DNA of 64,000 bases, from assembly GCA_026826555.1 (NCBI GenBank), contig JAKSZT010017954.1, forward strand, positions 1,605,336 to 1,669,335. The letters are read 5' to 3'. The notes under the pieces were generated by a model that worked only from the letters and a program-made list of their open reading frames with translations, was not told the origin of the DNA and made no database searches. Positions 35,023 to 47,550 of this stretch are shown here, piece after piece. Each line of letters starts with the position of its first letter. Within the stretch, counting starts at the first letter, position 1. The position numbers and the translations under genes are program-made. Source of the DNA: Tolypeutes matacus (Eukaryota > Chordata > Mammalia > Cingulata > Chlamyphoridae).

Positions 35023-38000
35023 TTTGTTTGCTTGTGTTGCCTATTAACATCTTGTAACAGTAACATGCATTTGTTCAGTTTCAAAGACAGTCTCATCTCT
35101 GTGGTGCTGCCATATCCATATCCCACATGCATTTTCACTGTGCTCTACAGCACAGCACTTAATTCCCACATGCTTAATGTTTATATCTCTGTTGTAGATG
35201 AGATAAATCTTTTATTTCCTTTTCTAGATATTTGTTACTGGCATGTGGGAATTTGTTTTCTTGTCTTCACCAGAAACCATGGGACTTGGCTGAACTACGG
35301 GTTCTCGCCACTCAGTTCAGGTGAAGCCCTTGGCTTTTGTGAGCGTGTGACCACATTGCCTACAAGCAGTGAATTTGTACCCTTTTGTGACAGAGCATCC
35401 AATCCTCTTCCTTCATTCCTGTTTTCAAAAGGAGCACTATTTATTTCTCTGTGGAGAACAATGGACACTCTTAGTTTTAAATATATGCCCCTTTTTGTAT
35501 TAACCAAGTACTCCAGTGGTTTTTTTTATTGTTTTGTTTTGTTTTTTCCCCTTTTAAATTAATCAGTTTTGGAGGGAAGCAATCATACATAGAGATAGAG
35601 CATATTATGTATATATGTGTGTATAGTGTTGAAATATTTCCTAGTTTTCCCATTTAATATTCTTATCTACTAATTCTGGGTTCATCATTTGTACAAGGAA
35701 TTTATCTATTATTTATTTCTTTGAATTCTCATACTCTCCTGTGGTGTAATAAGTTTCCTAGTAGATTATACTTCTATATATTGCATTTCTTTCCATTTTG
35801 ATTTTATATATTTTATAGATTGTCTTGCCTTATTTAAAATAAGTTCATGCTGGATGTGTTTTTATTATTTGCCTGCCTTTTAGTGTTATTTATTTCTCCT
35901 TAATGTCATTATGCAACCTATAATATTGGTTAATGTGGTTTAAAGCCTTACATTTAAAACCTTAGAGACTTAAAAAAAAAAATTTAGTCACTCTCTGCAT
36001 TTTTACTTAGTGTGTTTCTACTGCAGTTTGTTAGATTTTGGGTTTTCTTCCAATATGTGTTTCCTTTTTATTGGGGACTTTGCACCTGATTACATTTACT
36101 GATGTAACTCTGCAAGCTCCTCTCTAGTTGTTGACACTGTCCCCCCCCACCATTCTAGTAACCCTGCCTTAACCTTTGTGATCTATTTAAGGAAAATTGA
36201 CTGTAAAGCTTAATTGATGACCCAGATGTCTTTGTGAGTCTTCCAACCTAGCCCAGCCTTGCTCTGCCTGGCTTCCCTCTTACTGCTGAAATTCAGTTCC
36301 AGCTACAGAACCATTGAGCACTTCTCTGTTCCCCTCCCTAAATCTCAGTTATTTCTCATTCTGGACCCTTTTCAAATTATATTTAAAATTCTCTTATCAT
36401 ACCATCCTGTTAATACATGACATGTCTAGTATAGCAGTGAATTATCCCCAACACATCACCCTTGCCAATTCCCTCGGCAGTGAGACCCACTCTTTTATAG
36501 AACTTATGAGGCTACAGTAAATTTCTGCTGGTGAATTCTTTTAAGTTCTTCGGATTTTCCAGTGATTTTCTACTGTTTTCCCAAAGCAGCTAGCTACTGT
36601 TCAGCAGGATTATCAACTAGTAGTAAAAATCCTTTATTCCCTAATGTATGAGGGGAATTTTTCACAAAAGTTGAGGTATTTAAATAGATCCCAAAGGGGT
36701 GACATACCTATACAGAGATGGCCTTAGGATCACCTTGTTTTAACAGTCTAGGTGCCTTTTTAACCTTTACTAAATTCAGAAATTCATCAACTGGGTGTCC
36801 AGGGTCCTTCTGTAAGGGTTAAACCTGGGAAGTACCCAACCCTGTTATTTGAAAAGTGACTGAGCCCAATTTCCTGCCCAGAATTACAACGACATTGTAC
36901 ATCTATGATCAAGAGCATAGCTGAGCTGTCCAGCCAGTAATTTGATATATGAGTCTTACAGCTGACCAGAGCTAGAGATTATACCAACTGAACTTACCTG
37001 CCCACTAACATGGAAGAGAGAGTTTGGCTTACCCAATAAGAATCCCTTTCAAAATGAATTTTATAATAAAATCAGGAAGTTGTTTTTGTTTATAACTTAA
37101 AATCTTCCCCACACCTTCCTCCAAAAAGAATTCCAAGCTGCTTTAATAGAGATACAGAATCAAAAAGGCTCCAAGAGTTTCAGGGGTAGAGCTCAGTGGA
37201 ATTAGAGAAGGCTCAAAATTGAGAAGATATTGCTAAGACTTGGATTTGAATAAAAAGCTACACTATTCAATAACCCAGTATGACCAAAACATTCCAGACA
37301 TAGGATTTTTAAAGAGTCAAAGTATTACTGTGATACTCTGATATATACTGTTTGCTTGGCGACAAGCAAAAGCTTTATGTTGCAATTAACCTTTCTATTT
37401 TTTTCCCTATGTCTGAGGATTGTGCACTTCCTTTGTGGTGTTTTAGCGATCAGACAGGATGGAGGGTGTTCTTAAAGATTCATGGCCAAACGCAATGATG
37501 TCAGAACGAAGGGAAGGGACGGTCTTCGTGGGGCCAGCGAGTCTGGCCCCATCTGGATTGTTTGTATAACACTTCACAAGTAGACTAGGAACCACTGAAT
37601 TATTCATTCACAAGTTGCTCTAAAAAAGGCACTTATGCTGCAGAAATGCAGACTTTCGGTGCCGGGAGAGGAAGAGGAAGGACGCTGGTTTTCCTGTGAA
37701 GGTGCTGCAGCCTTCACTGCCCTGTCAGGCAGGTTTCACTTCCCAGCCGATGTGGGCTAAAGGAAACCACCAGCTGGCTTAAGTGCAGGGCAGCTAAGGG
37801 GGGAGGGAATTGTGGACAGATACAATGAGGGACTCTGAAGCCACAGGTAAGCTAAGCGTTTCCTTTGTTGGGGGGGCTACAGGTGGAGGAAGGGTTAGAA
37901 GTAGATTTCAAGCCAGGAGTTGTTGAGTGGTCAGAAGTCCCCAGGGGTGGGTATAGACAGGAGAGAACAGCCCTTGCCTGGGAGATGGGCCCAGGAAGTC

Positions 38001-38199
38001 TTTGTGGCCTTGGACTTGGGGTGGGAGTAAAGAGGGGGAGAAAGCCCAGAGTAATAGCTAGTATGCAATTGGGAATCTTTTTTTATTCTTAGTTTTAGCT
38101 TCTCTGTCACCAGACCTTTTCTTAACAGTTCCTACCAAGTGGTACTTAGGGGAGAAAGGGGGTAATTAGAATCCCTTATGTTTTGGAGTAAAAGCAGGG

Positions 38200-38290
38200 T
38201 TCTCCCCCTAGACTGGCTGCCCACTGTGACCTTGAGCACTTACTGGGCCTCACTGGGCCTCAGTTTCCTCACCTGTGAAACCTGAGAAGT
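38200..38290 (+). repeat. MIR core, sense
   Basis: ctgtgaccttgagcacttac, tgggcctcagtttcctcacc and tgtgaaacctgag match MIR. A 10-bp unit (tgggcctcac) is tandemly repeated inside it. Confidence 0.75.
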
Positions 38291-39379
38291 TTTTTGTTTT
38301 GTTTTGTTTTTCTGAGTCTGTAGGTCTCGTTCGTCGCACATCCTCTGTGCAGGAGGCGGGTGAGAGAAACAGGTGCTGTGCCAGTAATCAGATGAGTTTT
38401 CTAGAGCCATCAATGGCTTGGCCAGCACCTGTTGGCTGTATTTATACAGGTCAAGTAAACAGAGAAAGGGAAACAAAATCTGAAAGGGTTCTGAAAGAAA
38501 GAATGCTCAGACTGAACAAGCAGCACTCCAACGACTGCAAAGATTGGCTGACCCGTTTTTACATGACATAGGTGAAGGGGACTTTAAAAAAACAACGTTA
38601 CAGGTGGCATAACAGCAGCCCTTCCAAGCAGATGGTTTCTGTGCCATCTGTACAGAAAGAGGAGACGTGGCCCCTTGGGCCCACACGGCCCTGCTGCTTT
38701 GCTCTCGGCCCCCTAAGTCGCTGGAACAGTCTGTGCGAGCTCCCAGAGGGCCGGGGCCGCGTCGGCTGCATCTGCATCTGCACCTGCCCCTGTGCCCAGT
38801 GGTGCCCTGTCTCCCGGGCACACAGCAAAGGGTGGCATGAAGTGAACAGTACTCTTTGGCCTCAGTTTTCTCCATTACCTAAGCAGAGGCAGCACAATGT
38901 GAGAGCCCCCTCTTCTGACTTGGATGAAGGATGTGGCTTTAGTGTCCCTTCTAGAATTTATTCTTTTCCAGTCCTCTGGTCTCAAGTTAATGATCTTTTC
39001 CTATCTCAAAGGTATATGTATATATGATTTTTAAGTCACATTCTTCTCATGGAGATGAGCTTCTTTGGTCATTTCCATACATTTTCTGCTCATTGATGAG
39101 TGAATAAATTGGCCCTCGGAGAAGCTATCTAACTGTCTTGACTCAAGTTAGCAAAGTACCGAGTTGGGACTGAGCTGGGCTTCCATCACAGAACATCCAT
39201 CTTCAAATCCTGAATTCTTTCCCAGCAGCCACATTTCCCCAGGCATGCACATCTTCTGCTCCAATGTTTTAATATCCTGTTTTATAACCTCATTTCTGGA
39301 ATAGTATCAGTTTAGCGTCTTTAGAGTTGACAGTTGATGATGGCGGGATGTAAAATGCTGAGGCTATCTCTGTTTATAT

Positions 39380-39975
39380 ATTGCCTTGTATGTTGTTTTG
39401 TTGTTTTCCTTTCTATTGTGGAAAATTTCAAACATACAGAAGAGATGAGCCCCATTCATGGCTGATCCTGGTGCTCCTGCCCCCTTTCTCTGGTTTTACC
39501 TTGAAGATACTTCCAAAAACCTGTCATTTCATCTTAAAGACATTTTAGCCTGTATATTCTCACGATAAGGGCTCTTTTTTAATATAGTCACAATACTATT
39601 ATCACATCAAAAACTGATTTTTTAATGTTCTCAAACATATCTCGTTGATGTTTAAAGTTCTAGTTGCCCCTAAATGTCATAAAATTTGTTTAAATCAAGA
39701 TCCAAGGTCTGCACACTATAATTAGTTGGTATGCCTGCTAAGTCTCCTTGTAGATCTGCCCCCCTCCGTTTCTTTTTCTTTTCCTTGCCATTTATTGGTT
39801 CTGAAGAGTTTCCCACAGCCTGGGTTTTGCTGGTTGCATCCTCAGATGTCATTGAACATGTCTCTCTGTCTTCTGGAAGTCCTGTAAATTTGTAGTTGAC
39901 TCTAGAGGCTGGATCAGAGTAAAGCTTGATTTTGGTGGCTGCCTTCTAGTATGTTCAGGAATTGAAAATCAGTCC
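39380..39975 (-). repeat. L1 3' UTR (old L1M type), antisense
   Basis: gtggaaaatttcaaacatac, caatactattatcacatcaa, atcaagatccaaggtctgca, gttggtatgcctgctaagtc and gagtttcccacagcctgggt occur in the order of the antisense L1M 3' UTR. Confidence 0.7.
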
Positions 39976-40039
39976 TAAGCAGAAGAGAAAGACCAGGAAT
40001 TTTAGCGCGCTGCAATAATAGTTAATATGTGCATAGGCC

Positions 40040-40215
40040 TTTGTGGTTTACAAAACTCTTTCTGCTCGATGTTCTTATTTTAACCTCATGCCAATTTCTT
40101 TGAAAAAGATGGCATTTTTCCTCCTGTACAGTTGACTGATGAGCTCAAGGGTGTGCCTCAGGTCAACCGACTGAAAAGCGATGGAGAATTTGAACCTCGT
40201 TTGGTTTACCAGCCA
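40040..40215 (-). repeat. MIR-like, antisense (diverged)
   Basis: ttgatgttctt..ttaacctcatg followed by a ctgatgagctcaaggg block resembles the complement of MIR. The match is weak. Confidence 0.35.
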
Positions 40216-41517
40216 TCCTCTTTGGGTTCTCTAGATCACAGTTTCCCCACTTACAACTCCAGTGTCTTCTCCACTTTACTTCTGGCCCCATGCACTTGAT
40301 TTAAGGCGGGGTAAAGGACTTTCCTATCCAGCCTCATAGCCATTACTTTGGGTTAAGCAGTGCTGTTTGAACTCTAGAAAAACGGCAGGAAACATCCAAG
40401 GATTAATCCAGATGCTTATCCCAGAAGTCTTAGGATGGTTTCAGCAGCAGAACAGAACATATTACACAATATTGTAACTAAGTCTTTGGCCACAGTTGTC
40501 CCCAGCTCCCTCTCTGGACTGCATCGGCCTGACAGTCACAGGTTGGTTTGCCCACACTGAGTGCCACACTGGGCTGTGACCAGCGCCCCGGGGGCTCCCA
40601 CTGCCCTGCGGGCTTGTCACAGGTGGAGCACTACCCCTGTGTGGGCTAAAAGGCTACACCAGTAGAGGAGGTGCTTATTTAAATTGTTTCAGATAAACAA
40701 ATCAGCTAAATAGTAGGACAAGAAGGGAAATGTTCCCCCCTTTTTGGGTTGGAAAGATGGGGCTTACCTAAAATTGATTCTGTCACTACGTTTGTTCTAA
40801 TGTACATTTAAATGTACATCTGTTACTTTTAAATTTAATATGACGGCCTCAAAAAAGGACAATTGCATGGTTAATTTCTGAGCAGGCAGAAGTACATGCT
40901 GACCATTTAACTGTCTCTTGACACTGTTTCCAGAAGGTGAACCCCAGGAATCAAGCTCTTCCCCCCCTCTCCCCACCCAAGCCTGGATGTGATGGGGGCG
41001 GGGGGTCTACCCTCAATTGACACATTTGATCAGGGGCTTGGATGGACGCCAGATGGCTTCACCCTTCTCCTCTCTTTCCAAGCAAAGGTGGTTAAAGGGA
41101 CAGCCCAGGTGGAAAATGAAACAAATGTGGCTTATCAAGAAAATCTTTAACCAAAGAGCACATCCTCCCCTTCCTTCCTCTCCCCTCTCCCCACATCAGC
41201 CCAAGTTTGCTGAGCCCCTCAGGGTACAGGACACCTGGGCTCAGCCCTGAGCAGGCCGACCGCAGGCAGGGAAGCTTATTAGCTCAGGGTCTTCCTAGAC
41301 ATTTTTCCCTACAGAAATTGTCACCTTGTTTTTCCAAAGCTCTGAAAAATGGTAAGAATGAACTATTTTCCTTCCACAAAATCAACTTTCTGTAAAAATC
41401 ATATTTACATTTGGCAAAATTAGTCCTATACTTTCTGCTGTTTAAAATAATAGCCACGGATTATAGTCCAGTGGGTAGTGGATTCTGGTGACTTAGCTGT
41501 TGTTACTTTGCGTATTG

Positions 41518-41960
41518 AGTTAACCAGTGTTTCGTGAGCGCTGCTGTGCTCAGGATTAAGCAGTGAGTAAACAAGAAATCACTGCATGGACCAGATCCTT
41601 TGAGATGGGGGTAAGCGCAAGAGAAATAAGATAGGCTGGGCGATGGCGAAGCAGACCTGGGGCAGCCCCTCCCGAGGAAGCCGCTTAAGCCGAGACCTAG
41701 GTGGTGACAGAGGCCACTGTGAAGGTCTCAGCAGAGTGGGCAGCAGGAGTGGCCGAGGCCTCCAGGGAAGGAACAGAACCAGGAGTAAGGAAACCGTGGG
41801 AGTGTTTGTTGATTGGGCTACAGAAGGCAGTTTACATGTTCCCCAGAGACTGTAAAAAACACTTCTGCCAGAAGCAAAGACCCAGCCACAGCACAGTGGC
41901 TCTGAGGAGGAACCGGTTCTGCCCTTGAGGTTCTTTGTTTGGAAGGCTCGAGGGTTTGAA
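41518..41960 (-). repeat. L2 3' region, antisense
   Basis: gtgagcgctgctgtgctcag, gcagtgagtaaacaagaaat and cactgcatgg resemble the complement of the L2 3' end. The sequence after 41640 is too diverged to be sure. Confidence 0.45.
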
Positions 41961-42414
41961 AAATAGGGTTTGAAAAATGGGACGGCTAGAAAAGGAGCCA
42001 CGGTGTTCATGTGAGGTAGTTCTGGAATGGCCTGTGGCCTCTGCTCCCTGTAGGGGTGTGGGCTAGCCGGGGCACGAAGGGGTCTGGCTGGGAGAGCAGG
42101 ATCTGCACACAGGCTCAAGGCAGGTGGGCGCTGCAGGCTGGATTGAGTGCTAGCCCCCACGGAGTGCAGTGGCGGGAAGGGCCCAGCCAAGTAGCAGAGG
42201 CCCCCTAGGAAGGGCCCTCCCAGGCCATGGTGGGTGGGAAGGGGCCCTGGGCACCCGGGGGAGGCAGCGTCGAAACGCCGCAGGGCTACACTACCAGGCT
42301 GCAGCGCTTGGACCGGACAAGCCGGGATGTAGGGTTAGATTTTTTTTTTTTTAAGAGTAATGCCATCAAATCTGTGAAAGCTCACTCTATCGACAGAGAC
42401 AAGGAAGTGCTCCA

Positions 42415-43440
42415 AAAAAATATGTTTATGGATCCACCTGACAAAGAGGACAAAAGAAACTAAAAGCCTATCTCGTATATAAATATTAATGAAAAAATAC
42501 TAAATAAGATATTAGCAAATAGAATTCAGGAGCACATTAAATGCATAATGCTCCACAACCAAATGGGGCAAATAACTGCCAGTATAATTTACCATTTTAG
42601 TGGGTCAGAAGAGAAAAACCATTTAATTGGCTCCATAAATGCCTAAAAGGTACTTAATGAAATCAACATCCATCTTTTATTAAAGAGTCTTAATAAAATA
42701 GGAACAGTGGGATATTTCATTAACAAGATCTGTATGTCAGCAACATGATCTATATATCACTAACCAAAAATCAGCATGTTTAAATAGTGAGATACTAGGG
42801 CCATCACTGACACAGTCAGGCACTAAGCAAGGGTCCCCCCTCATCGTTGTTAGTTACGTCTGGAAGAACTGAGGGGTGCAGTTACACAGCGAGAGAAGTG
42901 AGGGCTGCGAGAAGGGGGCATGTGAGATTAGAGTATGCCAGGAAAAGCCAAGAGAGCCACTGAAAAACTTACAGATCAGAGACACCCACCACTTAGAAAA
43001 TAGAATGAGACAAAAGATACATAATAGCAGCAAAAACGGTAAAATATCTGGGAAAGCTCACAGGAGGTATACAAGGTCCATAAGAAGAAACCTTTAAAAG
43101 ACAGTCTTAAAAGAGGACGTGGTGGAAAGACGAAGCCTGCTCTTGGATAAGCAGAGAGGCAGTGTTGTGAAGGCATCGCGTCTCCCTCCAAAATCTTATA
43201 AATGCCAAACAGCAAGGTGATTCTAAAGTTCATGTGGAAAAATAAGAATAGCCAAGAGATTTCTGCAAAAAGAATGATGCGGGAAGACTAAAAACTATGA
43301 AATATATTGTAACGCCGATGACAGCAGGTTTGGTCTCGCCATGAAACCCAAATCCATCCCAGAAATTTTTTAATGATAAGCTGCCATTTTAAACCAGTGG
43401 TATAAAGATAGATTATTCAGCTTGAAAGAAATGCAAATTT
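42415..43440 (+). repeat. L1 ORF2 fragment, sense, heavily mutated
   Basis: actaaataagatattagcaa, atagaattcaggagcacatt and aaaaatcagcatg, then aaatatctgggaaagctcac and aaagttcatgtggaaaaata, track the ORF2 reverse-transcriptase and downstream regions in order. There are several frame breaks and no long frame. It is a dead LINE. Confidence 0.75.
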
Positions 43441-43529
43441 AAAAGCTGAATGAATTTAGTATGATGGTTTTCGTTTTCTCCATCTGGAAAGTTGTGCCAC
43501 CCCCTGCCCCACTGTACCTTCCCCCAAAA

Positions 43530-43730
43530 CTAGTATTCATCCTTCAGGATGCAGCCCAGATGTTACCTCCACCACGAGCCTCTCCCCTTGGCCCCTCTAT
43601 CTGGGGTCTCACAGTACTCACATATCTGACTCTGTTCACCTCCCTCGTGCCCATCACAGCGTCGGCAGTGACAGAGCGCCTTGCCCTGCCCACCCTGCAT
43701 ACAGTCGGTGCTTAGACATTAAGCTCCTAG
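43530..43730 (+). repeat. L2 3' region, sense
   Basis: aggatgcagcccagatgtta, cctccaccacgagcctctcc and tacagtcggtgcttagacat fit the L2 3' end layout. Confidence 0.6.
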
Positions 43731-44227
43731 GGCAGCCAGGGGAGACTCCTGCACTGTTGTGAGGCAGGAGTCGCTGCCACTGCCAACTCATCACCTGCAA
43801 CAGTTGGGGCCCCTAGTGAGTGCTCAGTGGGCTCCCCACAAACAGCCCTCGGTCCCCACTACATGGGGCAGGACACAGTGCCTGGCTCCCGTGGGACTCT
43901 GCGGGCCAGCTTCCCTCTCGGTGAGAACCGAGCTTTGGGGCTGTGAGCAGCTTTGTCTAGGGGCTCGTCCACTCCCTGTACCCGGCCCTTTGTGTGCCCA
44001 TGTGTGGGGGGGTACTTGTCAAAGGGGCTTCCAAGCTGCCCCTCTCTCTACCTCCTCCTGCTACCTGTGAGGCTTGCTGCTCTTCCTCCCCTACCCCCTT
44101 GTGCTGTTAGCATCCGCCCAGGGTGTAGACCGTCATGAAAACGATCCACCTTGCTGACAGATTAGGGCGTCAAATGCAGCATCCAGGGCGGAGCGAGGGG
44201 AGTTCACTTTATCCAACACACTGGACA

Positions 44228-44302
44228 GGGAGCCGGTGTAGCTCAGTGGTTGAGCTCCTGCCTCCCATGTACGAGGTCCTGGGTTCAATCTCCCATACCT
44301 CC
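44228..44302 (+). repeat. Short tRNA-derived SINE, sense
   Basis: gtgtagctcagtggttgagc (A box) and gggttcaatctcc (B box) have tRNA spacing. The usual A-rich tail is replaced by G-rich sequence (44308-44330), so the 3' end is decayed or unusual. Confidence 0.82.
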
Positions 44303-45638
44303 TTAAAGGGGGGAGAGGGGGCGGGGAGCAGGGATAATTAATCTTTAGATATTTCTTCTTTTGAGGCCAAAGAACTTTGCATTCTAGTTTTGAGACTATT
44401 GGCTTTTGACTTGCATCCAAGAAGATCCACTGATCTTTGAAAACTGTTTTGTACAGTTTTTCTAACTCCTTGAAGATATACTTTGTTTTAACAACTCCCA
44501 ATGTCAGTGTGATTGTTTGGGGATTGAAATATGCACAAACCTTGTCCTGGCACCATATGTTAGAACTCAGGAGGCTGGGGCGAAAGCTAAATACAGTTTC
44601 TAACAGGGATATAATTTCAGTTCCATCGACCTTGACCATGTCCTTTTAAGTTCCTCATAAAAAATTGTATATTAGACCAGAGAATACCCTGAAATGATCT
44701 GTAGGAACTGATTGAATGAACTACATATTCTAGGCCAAACTGAAATTATCCGTTCTTTGAAGTCAGGGCAGAGCATAATGCAGTGCGGGTTAATAGATCA
44801 ACGAAAGCTGTTTTGTCAGCTCTTAAAAAGGTGAGAGGACTAAATTTTTATTATAAATAGTTTTGCTGAGCAAACAATATATGCGGTTATTATAGACCTG
44901 GGAAAATAAATGATTTTAGACTAATGTCCAGCTCCAGGTACTGATGTGAGAATCAAGCCTTCAAGATGCAAAGAAGGAGAAACCTTTAGAATATCGTTGC
45001 CATGCACGGTGAGAGCTCTTGCGACTTAATTCATTACTGCACTTGTGAGATAACATTTGAAGTGCAGTATCCACATCTGGGCATTTTCCCATTCCTCGCT
45101 GAGGGCAGTCGGTATAGCAGGATTAATTTTGTCGTAGTGGAGGTCGCAGTTTGGAGAGAGAGTGGGCCATCAGGACTCAGCAGGGGACACGCCCTAAGAT
45201 AAGACCAGCGCTGGCGTGGCGCCTGCCATCTCGGTCCTGTTCTGTGAATGCTGAGGCCTCGTTCTCGTGGGACGAGGAGAGCCGTGGCTGGGGCCCTCGT
45301 CACACTGAAGGTCTTGCTTGTACTCCCTTTGACCTTTTAAAAAGCAGGCCCTCTTGAGAAATGGATAACAAGCCTTGGGGCTTTTAAAATAATAATCTGA
45401 AGTGGTTTTTTTTCTTAACAACTGTATCCCTGGCTCCTTCCATTGTCGTCTTCTGTCTTTCTGGTCCCTCTGTGAATGGGAGCTGCAGCCCCCAGGCCCT
45501 GCTGTCATGGCGATACCTGGTATTGAATGGCCCTGCCTTACAACAGCAAAGCTCCGCATTGTCCTTAGGGTTTGAAAGCTTTGGAAATAGGAGAAGTTGC
45601 TCTTGTAATGGAAGGTAAGTTATCACATTCAATATTTC

Positions 45639-45680
45639 GGTCAGTTTAGCAGTTGCTTAGTAACAGACGTTAAACTGACC
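45639..45680. repeat. Perfect inverted repeat (hairpin) enclosing an RFX X-box-like motif
   Basis: The left arm ggtcagttta (45639-45648) is the exact reverse complement of the right arm taaactgacc (45671-45680). The next two positions inward also pair (c-g and a g-t wobble). The loop contains gttgcttagtaac (45652-45664), itself nearly palindromic and one base off an RFX X-box half-site pair. It lies in unique AT-rich DNA. Confidence 0.9.
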
Positions 45681-47531
45681 AGAAGATGGAAAACTTTAAA
45701 TTCATTTCTAGTGATTGCCTCGAACTTCCAAGAAGGCACCTTCCTGTTTAAATGTGACTGACTTTTTATAAGTAACTTGAAATCTGACGGCGATGATGCA
45801 TTGTTTTCTGGATATCAGATACGCTATCGAGCATCCAAGACCATTCATGGAGAAGAACTCCAGAGTGCTGGGTATTTGCCCAGGCCCTTTACCCCTGGCA
45901 GGACCCAGACCGCCGCTTCCCAGCCCCTGCGGGCCCAAGCCTTGCTGATCCCGCCTCGGTATGAAGCCAGGCCCCTTGGAGCCCCACTTCTCCAGCCCTG
46001 GTGTGTCTGACCCAGTCTTTGCCCCTTTGCCTCTGGAGACAGCCAGGCAGGGAGCAAGGCATGGATGAGAGCAGGTGCGGCTGGACAGGCGGCCCTCCGG
46101 CAACCACGGCGCCTCACCTTCAACTCTGCACCCCCAGGACTGGGGAATTGCACCCAAAACTGCCTCCTCCTGGTGCTGCTTCTCCCTAAAAGCCAGAGCA
46201 ACCTCCTGAGGGAAGGACAGCTGAGGGTGTTATCCCTCAGTGCCAGGGACCATCCCCACCCCTTCCTTCTTCAGTCAGCAAAAGTGTTTCATAAACCTTC
46301 TGTGCACCTTTCTTAAATTCATCTTGAGACGCATAGGGCCTGCCCCTCTATTCCCCTCCACCCCCCACATACACTGCCAGAACGAGCAGCCCGGGGAGAC
46401 CCGGTGCGCAGGTGGGCCCCGGAGAGCGCAGTCCTCTGGAAGACAGACCCCGGGCCCTGTAGCAGGTGTGATCTGAAGCTGGCTCAAAGTAAGCATGACA
46501 GGTACACTCAGGGAAATGAGGGACAAGACTAGCAATGTCGAGCAGAAACAGGGTGTAGTAAAACACGAACCAAGTGGAAATAACAGGTATGAAAAATAGA
46601 ATGACTAAACTAAGGAACAACAGAGAAAAGAGAAATGTCAGGGTAGGTACAGCCAAACAGCTCAGATCGAATTGAAGAGCCTTCCCAGAAGGCAGCAGAG
46701 AAGGATGAAGAAATAGCAAGTGCAGCAGAAAAGCCGAGGGCCAGGCAGGAGAGGAGAGGCCTCCCCTTGCACGCGCTCGAGGCCTCCCTGCTCACCCGCC
46801 CAGGCCGTGGCCCCCCCAGCGCCCTGCTCTGCTGCCAGCCCTCTGACCTGCTCCAGAGAAGGTAGACCTTGCCAACCTCTTTCCCCCTCTAAACCTCATT
46901 TTGAGTGCTCAACAGCTGCCTATTTCTGTCTTTCTCTTCTAAATGCGCAGCCCTGACGAGCTCTGTGGGCACCCAGGGACGGGAACATTCTCGGGACACG
47001 AGAGCAAGCAAGGGAGGGAGCCCCTAGCAGGGTATGTTTGCCGCATGCTTCTGGACTTTGTAAAGCCGTGATGCATAACTGGTGGAAATTCCAAAGTGTT
47101 CAGAAGTTGGGATTTGCCCTGAGCAGTTTCCGAGCTTTCTGTTGCCTTTTGTCCCCGGTAGGGCTCACCCTCAGCTCCTCCGTCAGCAGCACCTGTCCCC
47201 ACGGCTGCCAGTCATTGTGCGTCGTGTTTAATCCTCTGTGGCTATGAGAGAGCCTTTTATATCTGTGGGGGCTTGGAGGTCTTTTGAGAGGCTGCAGGGA
47301 TGGTGTTTGTAGCTGAAGCGGCCCCTGCCCTCCGCCTGCCTCCAGCCCTTCCCTGCAGGGCCTCCTCCGGGTATTTATGTTACCAGCAGACGCTGTCTTC
47401 TGCATGGAGTCGTCCTAAAAATAGCATCATTTAACTGGGCCATTTTGCACGTTGTTTCAGACTCTTCTCAGACCAGTGTGAAAGCAGGGTGCTATTTCAG
47501 AGCAAGGCCAGCGAGGGCTGGGCTGGGCTGG

Positions 47532-47550
47532 CCATCAGATGGCGCAGTGC
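47532..47550 (+). promoter_or_regulatory. CTCF-like site
   Basis: ccatcagatggcgcagtgc is a close match to the CTCF core (CCAnnAGRTGGCGC). It lies about 1.1 kb upstream of the exon at 48653. It is a motif call only. Confidence 0.5.

Noticed and set aside
35014..35562. A 182-residue + strand open frame, Phe/Leu-rich
   Set aside because: It begins in an L1 3' UTR and runs through T-rich DNA, which yields Phe and Leu by composition. I see no membrane-protein family signature.
41579..42190. A 203-residue minus-strand open frame
   Set aside because: It lies in GC-rich, partly L2-derived sequence. The protein is low complexity (Pro/Leu/Ser) with no domain or conserved start context.
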